Of a stretch of 64,000 bases of DNA, positions 41,326 through 51,279 are shown one piece after another. This DNA comes from Tritrichomonas foetus (taxonomy: Eukaryota > Parabasalia > Tritrichomonadida > Tritrichomonadidae): assembly GCA_001839685.1 (NCBI GenBank), contig MLAK01000756.1:1-64000 (forward strand), given 5' to 3'. The notes beneath the pieces are model-generated. The model searched no databases. It saw only the letters and a list, made by a program, of their open reading frames with translations, and was not told the origin of the DNA. Position 1 is the first letter of the stretch, and each line of letters begins with the position of its first letter. A program made the position numbers and the translations under genes.

Positions 41326-42675
41326 ATGACCCAAATAGAAGGAATTTATATAGCTTATGAACAAGCAGTCATGTCCACAAACAAGTTGCTTGTCCCTGTA
41401 TTCGCTTCAGAAGAAATCGAAGAACTTTTAATTTCATCGAAAAAAATATTCCATGATGAATCCATTCTTCTTCATTTAGAAGGTGAATTTATTATTGTCG
41501 GTGATTTACATGGCCATTTATTTGACCTGTACAGAATTCTCAAAACGCACGGCTTTCCTCCAAATCAGAAATATATATTTTTGGGTGATTTGATTGATAG
41601 AGGTGAATTTTCTTTGGCCACAGTCACATTGATTTTTGTAATGAAATGTAAATATCCAGAAAACGTTTACGTGATCCGAGGAAATCATGAATTTTCAAAT
41701 ATTTGCGAAAATTCAGGATTCAAAAGTGAAATTTCTTATTTTTATGATAATCACTTAGAAGATATTCCTAAACTTTCTCATTTTGTTCCTCCACTTTTAA
41801 CAAACCAAGAAAATCACAAATTAGAATTATTTCCATCAAATTGTTCTCCAAATTCGCCTACAAATATTTCCAAGTCTAAAACATTAACAACTGAAATTAA
41901 ACTTGATCTTCCTTCACCTAATTCAATTGACACTCAGAAAATTTTTGATTTATTTATTGATGCATTTTCTGAATTGCCTCTTGCGATTCATTTGAAAAAT
42001 CCAAATGGTGATATTTTCTGTGTTCATGGAGGAATCGGCCCGAAGTTCCAACACATTTCACAAATGGACAGAATAGTCAAACCAATTTATAGTGTATATG
42101 GCGGAATTGCTGATGAAATTCTGTGGTCTGATCCATCAGACGAAATCTTGACATTTTGTCCCTCAAAAAGAGGAATAGGTCACCATTATGGACATGAGGC
42201 TACAAAGCAATTTTTAGATAGAAATAACTTAAGAATTTTAATTCGAGGACACCAATCGATTTTAGATGGATGCGAATACTCTATAAATGGTCTTGTTCTC
42301 ACTATTTTTAGTGCATCGAACTACTGTAATCAGATAAATAGTAAAAGTGGAATCTGCATTGTGAAAAATGATAAAATCGAAGAAATTGTCATATTCGAAC
42401 CACAAAAATTCATTATGAGAGAAGAAGCAACTTTTATGCCATCAATATCTCGCCAAAAAGAAATTGACACAAAAAGAAATAAAGAAAAAAATGAACTCAA
42501 ATATCATGAAAGTAAACCATTATTCAACTTGGAAAATGCTTCATTTAATATGAGAAAATCAACACCGAATTTCACAGAAAAAAAGCAACTTTCGAAAGGG
42601 AAGCCAGTTATTAACAATGCTGTGAACTTGACACCAAAGAAAGTAACTCGACAAAAAAGAATAATGATTGGTTGA
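41326..42675 (+). CDS. PPP-family serine/threonine protein phosphatase
   Basis: 449 residues. The PP1/PP2A-type metallophosphatase core carries all metal- and phosphate-binding motifs: GDLHGH (Asp60, His62), GDLIDRG (Asp88, Arg92), RGNHEF (Asn120, His121), VHGG (His234) and RGHQ (His309). It should remove phosphate from Ser/Thr with two bound metals. A trichomonad-specific insert rich in Ser, Asn and Pro (about residues 150-205) splits the core between the GNHE motif and the second half. The C-terminal 90 residues are a basic, disordered tail not found in PP1, which may carry docking sites. Closest general type is PP1/PP2A-like; the insert prevents a finer call. Confidence 0.92.
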   Translation: MTQIEGIYIAYEQAVMSTNKLLVPVFASEEIEELLISSKKIFHDESILLHLEGEFIIVGDLHGHLFDLYRILKTHGFPPNQKYIFLGDLIDRGEFSLATVTLIFVMKCKYPENVYVIRGNHEFSNICENSGFKSEISYFYDNHLEDIPKLSHFVPPLLTNQENHKLELFPSNCSPNSPTNISKSKTLTTEIKLDLPSPNSIDTQKIFDLFIDAFSELPLAIHLKNPNGDIFCVHGGIGPKFQHISQMDRIVKPIYSVYGGIADEILWSDPSDEILTFCPSKRGIGHHYGHEATKQFLDRNNLRILIRGHQSILDGCEYSINGLVLTIFSASNYCNQINSKSGICIVKNDKIEEIVIFEPQKFIMREEATFMPSISRQKEIDTKRNKEKNELKYHESKPLFNLENASFNMRKSTPNFTEKKQLSKGKPVINNAVNLTPKKVTRQKRIMIG

Positions 42676-43065
42676 TGAACAAATCTAAATGTTTGAAATT
42701 ATTGTGCGAATATTATCTATCTTTCTAATATATAATTTAGTGATATTATCTTTCTAATATATAATTTTGTTTTTAGAATCAATACTTGATGAGAAATTTT
42801 AAATAAATGAAATAATATAAATCTACTTTATACCAATGCCTCATGATTATCCATTTTCTTTTTGACTTGTTTTCTCGATTGAATTTAGTGATATTTCTTA
42901 TCGAACAAATTCATCTTAATATTTTAATTCACGATATGTATCTTTTTGATTATTTTTCGAACACAAATGAAAGCTACAAATTAAATATTTCTATCTCGAT
43001 AATATACTAAAAAAATGATGTTCAAAATGAAGAATACCATAGTAATTTATTATATATATAGCTGT
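42676..43065. other. Convergent 3' spacer
   Basis: Spacer between convergent genes. An imperfect direct repeat of ATTATCTTTCTAATATATAA occurs near 42711 and 42745. Nothing coding. Confidence 0.45.
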
Positions 43066-43989
43066 TCACCAGACACTAAAGAACTCAGTCTCTCCGAGTA
43101 CGGACCGAAGTTCGGAGAAAAACAATTCATCTTCATTCCACTCACCAAAAGAATCAATACTAAATTCCTGCTTTTCATCATCTTTTTCATCTTTTGGAAC
43201 TGCCTGCATATGAACATTTTGTTTTATCTCACTTGCCTGCAGTTTTTTATTTTGATGACATTCTTGCTGTTGCCGACCATTATTCAATAAATCACTTTTC
43301 ATCTGTTCAGCATTAACTGCATGATTCGGACAACAAGAAGATACACCTGGATTTTGAAGAGCATTTTCAGAATAGGAAAAATTGATATTTTGATTTAGCA
43401 GGTTTTGAATGACTGGGAGTGGTGATGTGTTCTGGGAACTAAAATCGCTTAATATATTTCTATCATGATTAATATTATTATTTATATTATTATCTATAAG
43501 ATTAGGGTTCATGGTAAGTATAATTGATTTGGACGCTTTAGAAGCTTTCGACCGTCCAGAAAAAGGCTTTCTATTTCCGTAAATTCCGCATTTCTTTTTT
43601 GATGAATTCTTCTTTCTTCCGCATTTGTAACGAGCAATACCATTTTCGACAACAATAACGTTAGTTCTGATATTTGCATACCACCTGTTTTTCACATTGT
43701 TTTCGCGTCGTTTTACGAAGAACTTCGAGATTGTTGCCCATCGTGGGCCGTACTGATTATAGAGTTCGGCGAGCTGACGATCTTCATCTTTTGACCACGG
43801 GCCGTTATTAATTTCACTATTGAGGTAATTCGTCCAACGATCTCGAACTTGGCGAGCATTTCGATTTTCGAAATGAGATGCAACTTCGGACCAATTATGA
43901 AACTCGGTTGTCTCCATGATCCGAACCAGTTTAGCATCCTCTTCTTCAGTGAAAAGAGTTCTCGTCATCCGCCTCTTTCCGCAACTCAT
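43066..43989 (-). CDS. R2R3-type Myb DNA-binding protein
   Basis: 307 residues. Two adjacent Myb repeats: the first at about residues 13-56 (FTEEEDAKLVRIM to RWTNYL) and the second at about 63-107 (GPWSKDEDRQLAELYNQYG to KNRWYANI). Recognition helices end in ARQVRDRW and NNVKNRW, typical for sequence-specific DNA binding. A basic patch follows (CGRKKNSSKKKC), possibly a nuclear localisation signal, then an Asn- and Gln-rich region and an acidic C-terminus (DEKDDEKQEFSIDSFGEWNE) that could activate transcription. Trichomonads have many Myb regulators, some known to control adhesin genes through initiator-proximal sites. The target here is unknown. Confidence 0.92.
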   Translation of the reverse strand: MSCGKRRMTRTLFTEEEDAKLVRIMETTEFHNWSEVASHFENRNARQVRDRWTNYLNSEINNGPWSKDEDRQLAELYNQYGPRWATISKFFVKRRENNVKNRWYANIRTNVIVVENGIARYKCGRKKNSSKKKCGIYGNRKPFSGRSKASKASKSIILTMNPNLIDNNINNNINHDRNILSDFSSQNTSPLPVIQNLLNQNINFSYSENALQNPGVSSCCPNHAVNAEQMKSDLLNNGRQQQECHQNKKLQASEIKQNVHMQAVPKDEKDDEKQEFSIDSFGEWNEDELFFSELRSVLGETEFFSVW

Positions 43990-46133
43990 AAATTTTCTGA
44001 TGATTTCACTTCATAGTGTAATGAGGAATTTGTGTATACATTGAAATTGATTATATCATTCAAAAACCTACTGAATTAATTGAATGGATGTAGAATGAAA
44101 TACGGAATTTTTGAATGTGTGAACAAATAATGTTGAATTATAAATTGAATTCATCATTAATCTTATCAGAAATGCTAATAATAAACCCACTTTTTAATAA
44201 GGACAGTTTCAAAAAAAATTGAAAACATTTATTCTTAATTTGTTGAGAAGACTATTTAAGTAAATCCTCATGAAGGGATAGAACGAGAATCCAGGATCTA
44301 CTCTATTATAAATGATAATGGTTTGACCATATCATTATAAAAGCCCTAGGCATGTTGTTTTCAGATTTGCTTTGTTAGTTTGTCCAATTTGGGGATCTTG
44401 GTGCTGAATTTCTTTTTTTGATTTTCAAGGATTTTATATTTTATATTTTTATATTTAGTTTTGTAAGAGATAAAAAATATAAAATGGAAGTTGCATTTCA
44501 AATTCTTTGAAAATTTGCGAGAAACCGTGTTGATTTCAAAGTTATGAAAACGAATTCTGTGTTTTTCAGAGATAAAGAAAATTAAATTATTCCGAATATA
44601 ATCGATTTTGTGAAGAAAATGAATAAAAATGAGAACAAAGAAATTCAAAGCGAAATAGAATTTTCACTTCTTGTCAATAAAATTCTATGATGGTAGTAAA
44701 TCACGAAATTGAAAAGCAATGAAGATGAAGAAAATTATTCAGGAAATTTGTCTTAGCATGCTGATATGTTCACAAGATGATACTTTTCCAATTCTTGTCA
44801 TCACCTTGAAATGGAAAACTTTGAAAATTTGAATATAGTTTTTGATTCGTTTGAATTAAAATATTTCTGAGTTGTTTGGAAATTTGAATATTTTATATTC
44901 CATATTTAAGTGAAACACTTTTCTGCAATTGAAAATATAAATTTATGAAATATTGAATACCAATTCTCAAAGGATTCTCAAAATGAAATTTAAATTAATT
45001 TCACGTAAATACAAAATAATTGTGTTTATCGGCATGGATATCTATGTTGATGAGAGAAGTGGGTACTATAGTGTTAAAGTCAACTTAATAGCCTTGTACT
45101 TTTTTCCCCTTTGCATACAGATAAGCTGAACAAGAAAAAACCAATTATTTGATATTTGCCTTTCAATATATTTCTATCATTATTGAAAATTGATAATGTT
45201 TTATAGAATTTCTTCTAGAAATAATTTCCATTGAAATTTTCCTCATATTTTTCTGTAAATAGAACTTTTTGAATATATTTAAATTCCTTTTTTCAATTTT
45301 TTTGTGAAGGTGATTTCAAATTTCCCAAAACTAATTCAAACAGACAAATTTAATTAACAAAAATAGTTCATTGAAATTTTCAATACATCTCGTTTTAAAA
45401 GTGTTGTCTCAAATGGACCAAAATTTCTGCGTTTCTGGAAGTTTTATCATCTGATACCTAATCATATTTTGTTCTTCTTAAATCTAAAACAGACTTTAAT
45501 TGGACTTTAGAGTTGGAAAAAAATTAATCTCAAATATGAACCAAATGCGATATAGTATAAAAACTAATCTAAAAACTTGTTATTATGTCATGAAAATATT
45601 AATATCACATTATTTTTCAATAGTTATTTTTATTTTCATGATTGATGAATAAATCAATTTATTTTATTTTAATTCTTATTCCAATCAAATAATTATTTAC
45701 TCATATGTTGATAAATTTAAACGTTTCCAATCATTAACGTAAATTCACAATAATAAATATGCTTTTTATTGATACTCTAGATTTCTGTGAAATTTTACGT
45801 CAAATATATCATTCATTATATAAAATGTACCGAATTTTTCTGTTTATGAATTTATTATTTGTCAACAATTAATTTATTTCTATTCTTGAAAGGATGTGAA
45901 GACTTTCTAACAAATTGGCTTTTATATAATTATTGGATCCATAAATCTGGTAATTGCAATGAACTTTACAATCAAACCTAAGAATCCATGATTTTCGAAA
46001 ATCTAATTTTGATACTTTATCTGGCTGCCTATTTATCTATTCAAAATTTATTTATCTATTCAAAATTTATTCTCAAATTATCCTACCACATACATTCTGA
46101 AAAAGTTTCAAAAGTTCTTATTCGAAATAACAA
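43990..46133. other. Long intergenic region, nothing supported
   Basis: 2.1 kb between the divergent Myb and UBXN11-like genes, the longest gene-free stretch in the window. A 95-codon minus-strand frame at 44361-44648 is Phe/Lys/Ile-rich and starts with a non-ATG codon; it looks like chance. No RNA gene or repeat array is seen. Confidence 0.45.
43998..44003 (-). promoter_or_regulatory. Initiator TCATCA of the Myb gene
   Basis: TCATCA lies eight bases upstream of the Myb ATG on the minus strand and fits the trichomonad initiator. Confidence 0.5.
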
Positions 46134-47054
46134 ATGTCCGATAAATATAAAGCCCAGGGAGCCAACAAACTTGCGAAGGTTCCTTTAGGAGTTCCAGCCA
46201 AAAAAGCACAACCGAAAAAAGTTGTCAAAAAAGAGATCGATTATCCAAAAAAAATCGCCGAGCTTCAGAAAGTTGCAGACGAACGTCAAAAAATGATTGA
46301 TGAATTGAACGAACAAATAACATCTCAAAGAAAAGACAGCGATGCTCTTTTTAAGCAAATTACAGAAATGAAACAATTTTTAGCAGATTATGGCTTTCAA
46401 TGGGTTGGCGGGCCAGCACCAGTTTTTGGATCTTTCCCAAACGGACCAATTGACATGACCGTTTTCATGCAGCGCGTTGAAGATTTAAACAAACTCGCAG
46501 ATTCGAACAAAAAAATATCCGACAAAAACGGCGTTAAAGGTCTTCATCAGGTGAAAATCATGAAACTCGTGCTTTTGAATGACGGATTTACGGTTAATAA
46601 TGGACCACTTCGAATATATACTGAAAACAACAATGGAATGTTTATTCAAGATATTATGGATGGTTACTTCCCAGGTGAATTCAAAGGTGAATTTCCAGAC
46701 GGAGTCAAATTTTCTGTGGATGACCAAAGAAGTTTGGATATTTTTAAAGGAACGCCACGAAGGCTTCTCGAGTCAGCACGCTCGCTGAGACTCGATAAAG
46801 AGGAAGATGAAATTGGTGAAGGAGATGGGAAATTAAAAGTGAAGTTCCCTGATGGAAACGTGACTGTTATCAATACAAAAGGTGAAAATAAAGTGAGGCA
46901 AATTCGAAGACTGATTGTGAATAATTTTGTAATTAATGACCGCTTCGAACTTTGTTCACTACCATCGACCGAATTTTTGAAAGATGAGGCAACACTGGAA
47001 TCTTTGGGGTTGTACCCAAGGGGAATAGTTCTTGTGTCGGTATGTAAACAATAA
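46134..47054 (+). CDS. UBXN11-like SEP and UBX domain protein (Cdc48/p97 cofactor)
   Basis: 306 residues. A basic N-terminus is followed by a coiled coil (about 38-85, QKVADERQKMIDELNEQI) ending in FLADYGFQWVGG, a motif also found ahead of the SEP domain in animal UBXN11. The SEP domain is at about 143-205 (LLNDGFTVNNGPLRIYTE, DIMDGYFPGEFKGEFPDGV) and the UBX domain at about 228-305 (KLKVKFPDGNVTVINTK to GLYPRGIVLVSV). SEP-UBX proteins bind the AAA ATPase Cdc48/p97 and adapt it to substrates. The coiled coil, SEP, UBX order without a UBA domain is that of UBXN11 rather than p47. Length is short but complete. Confidence 0.88.
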   Translation: MSDKYKAQGANKLAKVPLGVPAKKAQPKKVVKKEIDYPKKIAELQKVADERQKMIDELNEQITSQRKDSDALFKQITEMKQFLADYGFQWVGGPAPVFGSFPNGPIDMTVFMQRVEDLNKLADSNKKISDKNGVKGLHQVKIMKLVLLNDGFTVNNGPLRIYTENNNGMFIQDIMDGYFPGEFKGEFPDGVKFSVDDQRSLDIFKGTPRRLLESARSLRLDKEEDEIGEGDGKLKVKFPDGNVTVINTKGENKVRQIRRLIVNNFVINDRFELCSLPSTEFLKDEATLESLGLYPRGIVLVSVCKQ

Positions 47055-47628
47055 AATAACTGCTCTTGTTTGTGATTGGTGATATTAATTCATTCATTTG
47101 AAGGGATAAAGAAAATCATCTCCATTTCTCATCTATGTTTCAGTGAAATCAGCAATTTATGATTCACGAACGTTTCTTCCTGCTAGTTTTGTTAATTTTG
47201 AAATGATTCCTTTAAATGGTTTGATTTCACAAACAGACAAACAAAAGGCTTCTGTTTATGTGATATCAACAATCAGGAATTTTTACCGTAAAAGTGCTAT
47301 TCAGAGTGCCACTTTTACCATTTCTATGTTTTACATTCGTCGAAATGAATCGTTAATTACCTCAGAAATTTCCAAGAATCACCGATTTGTCAATGATAAA
47401 TATTGCACATAATTTGTAGGAAATCATAAAAAACGTTTAGATTTCCCCATATTCCAATAGATTCTGGAGATTTGTGAAGTTTCAACTTTGGCGCGCTTTT
47501 GGACTGACTTTTATCGGCGTTCGAAAATCACTTTGTATAAATTTTCATAGAAACTGTAGAGGGTTAATAAAAAACGTTATTAGATATACGATAGAAAAAA
47601 AAATTTCCCATCCAATTCTAACGAAGGT
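47055..47628. other. Intergenic with E2F-like site and an unsupported frame
   Basis: About 570 bases. A frame of about 89-100 codons (47143-47412) is open but has no close initiator and no recognised motif. A hairpin GTAAAAGTG facing CACTTTTAC lies near 47288-47318. The E2F-like octamer is listed separately. Confidence 0.4.
47487..47496 (+). promoter_or_regulatory. E2F-like site TTTGGCGCGC
   Basis: TTTGGCGCGC matches the E2F/DP consensus TTTSSCGC. It lies 133 bases upstream of the PIP-box gene, in otherwise very AT-rich DNA where such a GC block stands out. The octamer TTTGGCGC also occurs by chance inside two coding regions of the window (57141 and 63584), so the match alone is modest evidence. 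Confidence 0.35.
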
Positions 47629-49491
47629 ATGAGGAAGAGAATCCGGAAGCTCCCACCTAACCAACAACGATTGGATTTCTTCTTCAATACAGCAGCCAAG
47701 CACGAAGTAGTCGAAGAAAAACCTTCTTCTAAGGAAAATACGATTCAAATACCCAAAATCGAACTCACAAATGAAAATGAACAGTCAAATCTCGCTAATA
47801 CTTCATTTTATTCCGAATCAATTCACCCAAATAGCTTATCCAACATCGAAAGCTTCGAAAATCGATCCGATCACAATTCATTTTCACCCGTGATTACGCT
47901 TTCTGACTTTGAATTAGATTTCAGTTCACAGAATGATTTCGTGTCTTCAACCCAATCATCAACAGAATCAGACACGTCAGATAGCGATGTCCTATATAAT
48001 ATTTCGCAAGTTTCTTCTCCTAAAGTAGAAAGCTCAAGGAAGGAAAGTAGGAGGTCAGAAAATCACCAAAAACCATCCAACCAACTAGAAGAATCTCAAT
48101 CTTATGAATCATTCATTAATAATTATCAAAACAACAAATTTGACCATTCGAATAACATTGAATCGCACTATGAAACTGATAGAAAGTTTTCTGTTGTTAC
48201 TCCTGATATTGAAAGTTGTAACTATCAAAGTGTCGCTGATGAAGAATATGATGGACAAGCCGAACCAAAACATTTTTTATATCACTTCAATACAATTTGC
48301 AACATACATTATCAATTAGAAATTCTTGAACGAAGAATCCAATTTGGTGAAGATGAAGAACATGAGCATCCAGCAATGGCTGTTGAAATTCTAGATAAAT
48401 TTGGAATTTCAGAGGTAACTGATGAAGAAAGAATGTTAAGGAAACATTATTTGGTGAAAAGCTTTGAAAAGGTGAAACCTGATTTTTGGGAACCAAGAGT
48501 TTATGATGATGAATATTGCCGTTTAACACAAAGAGATAACCGACTCTTAATGGATGCTATAAAATCATCAGTGCCTACAAATGAAGTTTCGATTCATCAT
48601 ACCTTGAGAAAAAGAAGCTGGAATCGTCAAGATGATCTTATTTATTCAGAAAGAGATCAAAGCTTAATTATTAAACTGCCAAGTCAAGCCAAAATTGACA
48701 ATCTTGGAAGTAATCTATACTTAAGATGTAACGATGCATTTAGTGAAAACCCTAATGATCATCAAATTTCCTTCAAAATAAAAAATCCACCAAAGCCGAA
48801 ACAAACAATTCCTGAACCAAAAAGTTATGAACCTAAATCATATGAATCAAAAAGCTCTGAATCAGCTAAAGTTTCTTTGGATAAACCAATTTTTGATAAT
48901 GAGAATTTCCTTAGTTTCCATAATTTACCAAATTTGTTTAATAAAACAGTGAATAAAGAACAAGAGTTAATCCAGCAATCAGATGCCCCATTAGATTTAC
49001 CAATAGAGTCTCCAATAAAACAACCAGATCAGCAACAAACTCAACAACAATTGTTGGAATATGAGCGACAAATAGAAGAATTAGAATCACTATTTTCACT
49101 AAGTGATTCGACTGACGATGCATTACAGAGTGAGCATGAAGATGAAAAAGAATCGCATTTAGATCAAATTGAAACTAATCAAAAGAAAAATCCCAATGAA
49201 AGTATCTTTGATGATTACAAACAGCATAAGAGTGGTATGACTCAAACTAAATTGGATTTCTTACCACAAATCAGTGAGCCAATGAAAGAAGCTTTTCCAA
49301 ATATTAAAAAAATTGTCACAGAAAAATGTAAAAGTGATTTAGATGAAAATTCAGAAGTTGAAATCGAAAATGATGTCACTCTTGAAGAGGAGAACAAAAA
49401 TGTAGATAAAAATAAGGTTATTTTAAGACTTCACACGCTACTTTTTGATACAGATAATGAAGATGATGAAACAGTTATTGAAGAATTTTGA
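47629..49491 (+). CDS. PIP-box protein, predicted PCNA partner, otherwise unknown
   Basis: 620 residues. The N-terminus is basic (MRKRIRKLPPN) and runs straight into QQRLDFFF at residues 12-19, a textbook PCNA-interacting motif (Q-x-x-L-x-x-F-F). A related QTKLDFL occurs near residue 540 but lacks the aromatic pair. Between them lie Ser/Asp-rich disorder (30-200), a probably folded block at about 225-345 (FLYHFNTICNIHYQLEILER to EVSIHHTLRKRSWNRQDDLI), Pro/Gln-rich linkers and an acidic C-terminus. The folded block is not recognised. The PIP box and basic flank suggest a nuclear protein acting at replication or repair forks. An E2F-like site lies upstream. No nuclease, ligase or helicase motif is visible. 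Confidence 0.75.
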   Translation: MRKRIRKLPPNQQRLDFFFNTAAKHEVVEEKPSSKENTIQIPKIELTNENEQSNLANTSFYSESIHPNSLSNIESFENRSDHNSFSPVITLSDFELDFSSQNDFVSSTQSSTESDTSDSDVLYNISQVSSPKVESSRKESRRSENHQKPSNQLEESQSYESFINNYQNNKFDHSNNIESHYETDRKFSVVTPDIESCNYQSVADEEYDGQAEPKHFLYHFNTICNIHYQLEILERRIQFGEDEEHEHPAMAVEILDKFGISEVTDEERMLRKHYLVKSFEKVKPDFWEPRVYDDEYCRLTQRDNRLLMDAIKSSVPTNEVSIHHTLRKRSWNRQDDLIYSERDQSLIIKLPSQAKIDNLGSNLYLRCNDAFSENPNDHQISFKIKNPPKPKQTIPEPKSYEPKSYESKSSESAKVSLDKPIFDNENFLSFHNLPNLFNKTVNKEQELIQQSDAPLDLPIESPIKQPDQQQTQQQLLEYERQIEELESLFSLSDSTDDALQSEHEDEKESHLDQIETNQKKNPNESIFDDYKQHKSGMTQTKLDFLPQISEPMKEAFPNIKKIVTEKCKSDLDENSEVEIENDVTLEEENKNVDKNKVILRLHTLLFDTDNEDDETVIEEF

Positions 49492-50044
49492 TGAATTACA
49501 TATCACAATCATATTGTAAATAAATTTATATATTCAAAATTTTTCTTTTTACTTGTGATTAATACAATAGTGTTGTGTTCATTGGACATAGATAAGAGTA
49601 TTCAAAAATGAGTTATAGTCATTTCAATTGGATGTAAAACAGTGAAATTTGCATAGATTTAGGTGAATGAAATTCACTCCAATAAAGATCTTTCAGAAAT
49701 GCTCTATATCTGAATCTTTCCATAATTATTTGACATCATGCTAATATTTATGAAGTGGAATACGAAAACATATTATATTCTGAAGATATATGGTCAGAAG
49801 AAACAAACATTCATTTAATATATATATAAGACCATAAAATTGGAAAAAAAGTTCAGGATTATATACAATATCATCACAAGTCATTGCAGCATTGAGGAAA
49901 GCAGCTATCAATGATATATTTTGACAATTAACCGTAAGTATAAATACAATTGTTTTTCATAATTTAATTACAATTGTTTGTGAATATATTTGGCCTATTC
50001 ATTCAATTTCTTCAGGATTTTCTTTTCACGGGGAGGCTTGAATC
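49492..50044. other. Intergenic, nothing supported
   Basis: AT-rich spacer between two plus-strand genes. A TCATTCAATTTC near 49999 is an alternative initiator for the palmitoyltransferase gene. Nothing else seen. Confidence 0.4.
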
Positions 50045-50050
50045 TCATCA
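50045..50050 (+). promoter_or_regulatory. Initiator TCATCA of the palmitoyltransferase gene
   Basis: TCATCA lies five bases before the ATG at 50056 and fits the trichomonad initiator. It supports this start over the TTG at 49990. Confidence 0.45.
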
Positions 50051-50055
50051 ATTAC

Positions 50056-51036
50056 ATGGAAATTCCTCTTCAACCACAAGCAAATGAAATTGAGAACACT
50101 TTAGACAACCCAGATCTGCCAGATACAACAAACAACTCGAATAATTATGAAAATTCCGCACAAGTGATTCCAGATCGGTCGGAATGGCATTATTCTTGCT
50201 GTTGTGAATGCTGCGGAGTTTTGGATGAAAACAAAAGGCGCTTTTGTTGCTATTGGGAAGTATCGCCATGTTTTCCAATTCTTGTTTCAATTTTAGTTTT
50301 ATTTTGTTATACAACTTTTTTGGTTGCTGTTTTCCCAAGGATGCCAAATCTACCGGTCAAAATCATTTCTTTTATAGAAGCATCATTTCCCCTCATTATG
50401 TTTTTCTGGGTATATTTGGCCGCAGTTTGTCGAGATCCTGGATACTTACCTTTTGATTGGATTAAAACTAAAAAATCAAAATATTCATGGTTAGATTTAA
50501 TGGGTGGTACAGCAACACGAAAAGACCAATTTGATTACGTGAAAAATCTTGATCGTCCACCAGGCTGCTCATTTTCAAGGAGTACTGGACGATACATTAT
50601 TCGGGCTGACCATTATTGTAGTTGGATTTCCAATTGGGTTGGCAAGAGAAATCACAAGCAATTTGTTCTTCTTCCATTTTACGGATTTTTTTTCAGTCTT
50701 TCTTTACTTTTTTGGAGATTCATTCCAAATTCATCACTGAAGACGGAAAATTTGCCACTTTTTTATATTGAACTTTTTGCGACAATAATTGAAGGAATGA
50801 ATACAATTGTACTTTTGATGGCAACTTTTTCTTTTATTTCAGAAATAATGAGCAACCAAACAAGAATTCAAAAATATAAAAAGGAAGAAAGCAAGAAAGT
50901 GAGGAAAATTCAAGCTTTAAAGGCAATTTTTGGAGATGGATCCAAATGCTGCTGGATATGTCCGACTTCAGCATTTCCTGATGATATTGAATTAACTCAA
51001 GAAGAAGATAAAGGATTTAATCCAGATACGATATGA
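50056..51036 (+). CDS. DHHC-family palmitoyltransferase with DHYC motif
   Basis: 326 residues, four predicted membrane helices (about 82-102, 112-130, 203-222 and 245-268). The Cys-rich domain between helices 2 and 3 ends in RADHYCSWISNWVGKRNHKQF, where DHYC (185-188) replaces DHHC; Cys188 is the catalytic thiol that carries palmitate. DHYC enzymes such as yeast Akr1 are active. Unusually, the zinc-binding part is eroded: DRPPGCSFSRSTGRY keeps Cys171 only, and NWVG (193-196) replaces NCVG. The C-terminal segment carries CCWIC, a second Cys cluster, and an N-terminal CCCECC cluster precedes helix 1. It is either an enzyme that folds with less zinc or a weakened one. The frame upstream has only a TTG. 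Confidence 0.85.
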   Translation: MEIPLQPQANEIENTLDNPDLPDTTNNSNNYENSAQVIPDRSEWHYSCCCECCGVLDENKRRFCCYWEVSPCFPILVSILVLFCYTTFLVAVFPRMPNLPVKIISFIEASFPLIMFFWVYLAAVCRDPGYLPFDWIKTKKSKYSWLDLMGGTATRKDQFDYVKNLDRPPGCSFSRSTGRYIIRADHYCSWISNWVGKRNHKQFVLLPFYGFFFSLSLLFWRFIPNSSLKTENLPLFYIELFATIIEGMNTIVLLMATFSFISEIMSNQTRIQKYKKEESKKVRKIQALKAIFGDGSKCCWICPTSAFPDDIELTQEEDKGFNPDTI

Positions 51037-51279
51037 AAATTGTTTGTAATTAAATTAAATTTGGAACGTTTTTTGAGTTTTTTATTTTCATTTAAAATAT
51101 TTTTTTATGATAATAATGCATAGAGAGAAAAAATAATGATTTTCATCGGTGAATTACGGAAATATTTTTCTAAGTTTATTTGGTCATTATATGAGAAAAA
51201 GTTATTGATTGCATAATTACGATCAATAACGTGTTTTTGTTTCTGATAATTCAAACGACTCGTTATAACTTTTTGAATA

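Noticed and set aside
44361..44648. 95-codon minus-strand frame in the longest spacer
   Set aside because: Composition (Phe, Ile, Lys, Asn) is what random AT-rich DNA gives; no ATG start or initiator.
47143..47412. 89-codon plus-strand frame
   Set aside because: Starts with GTG, has no initiator near an internal ATG and no recognised motif; possibly a relic.
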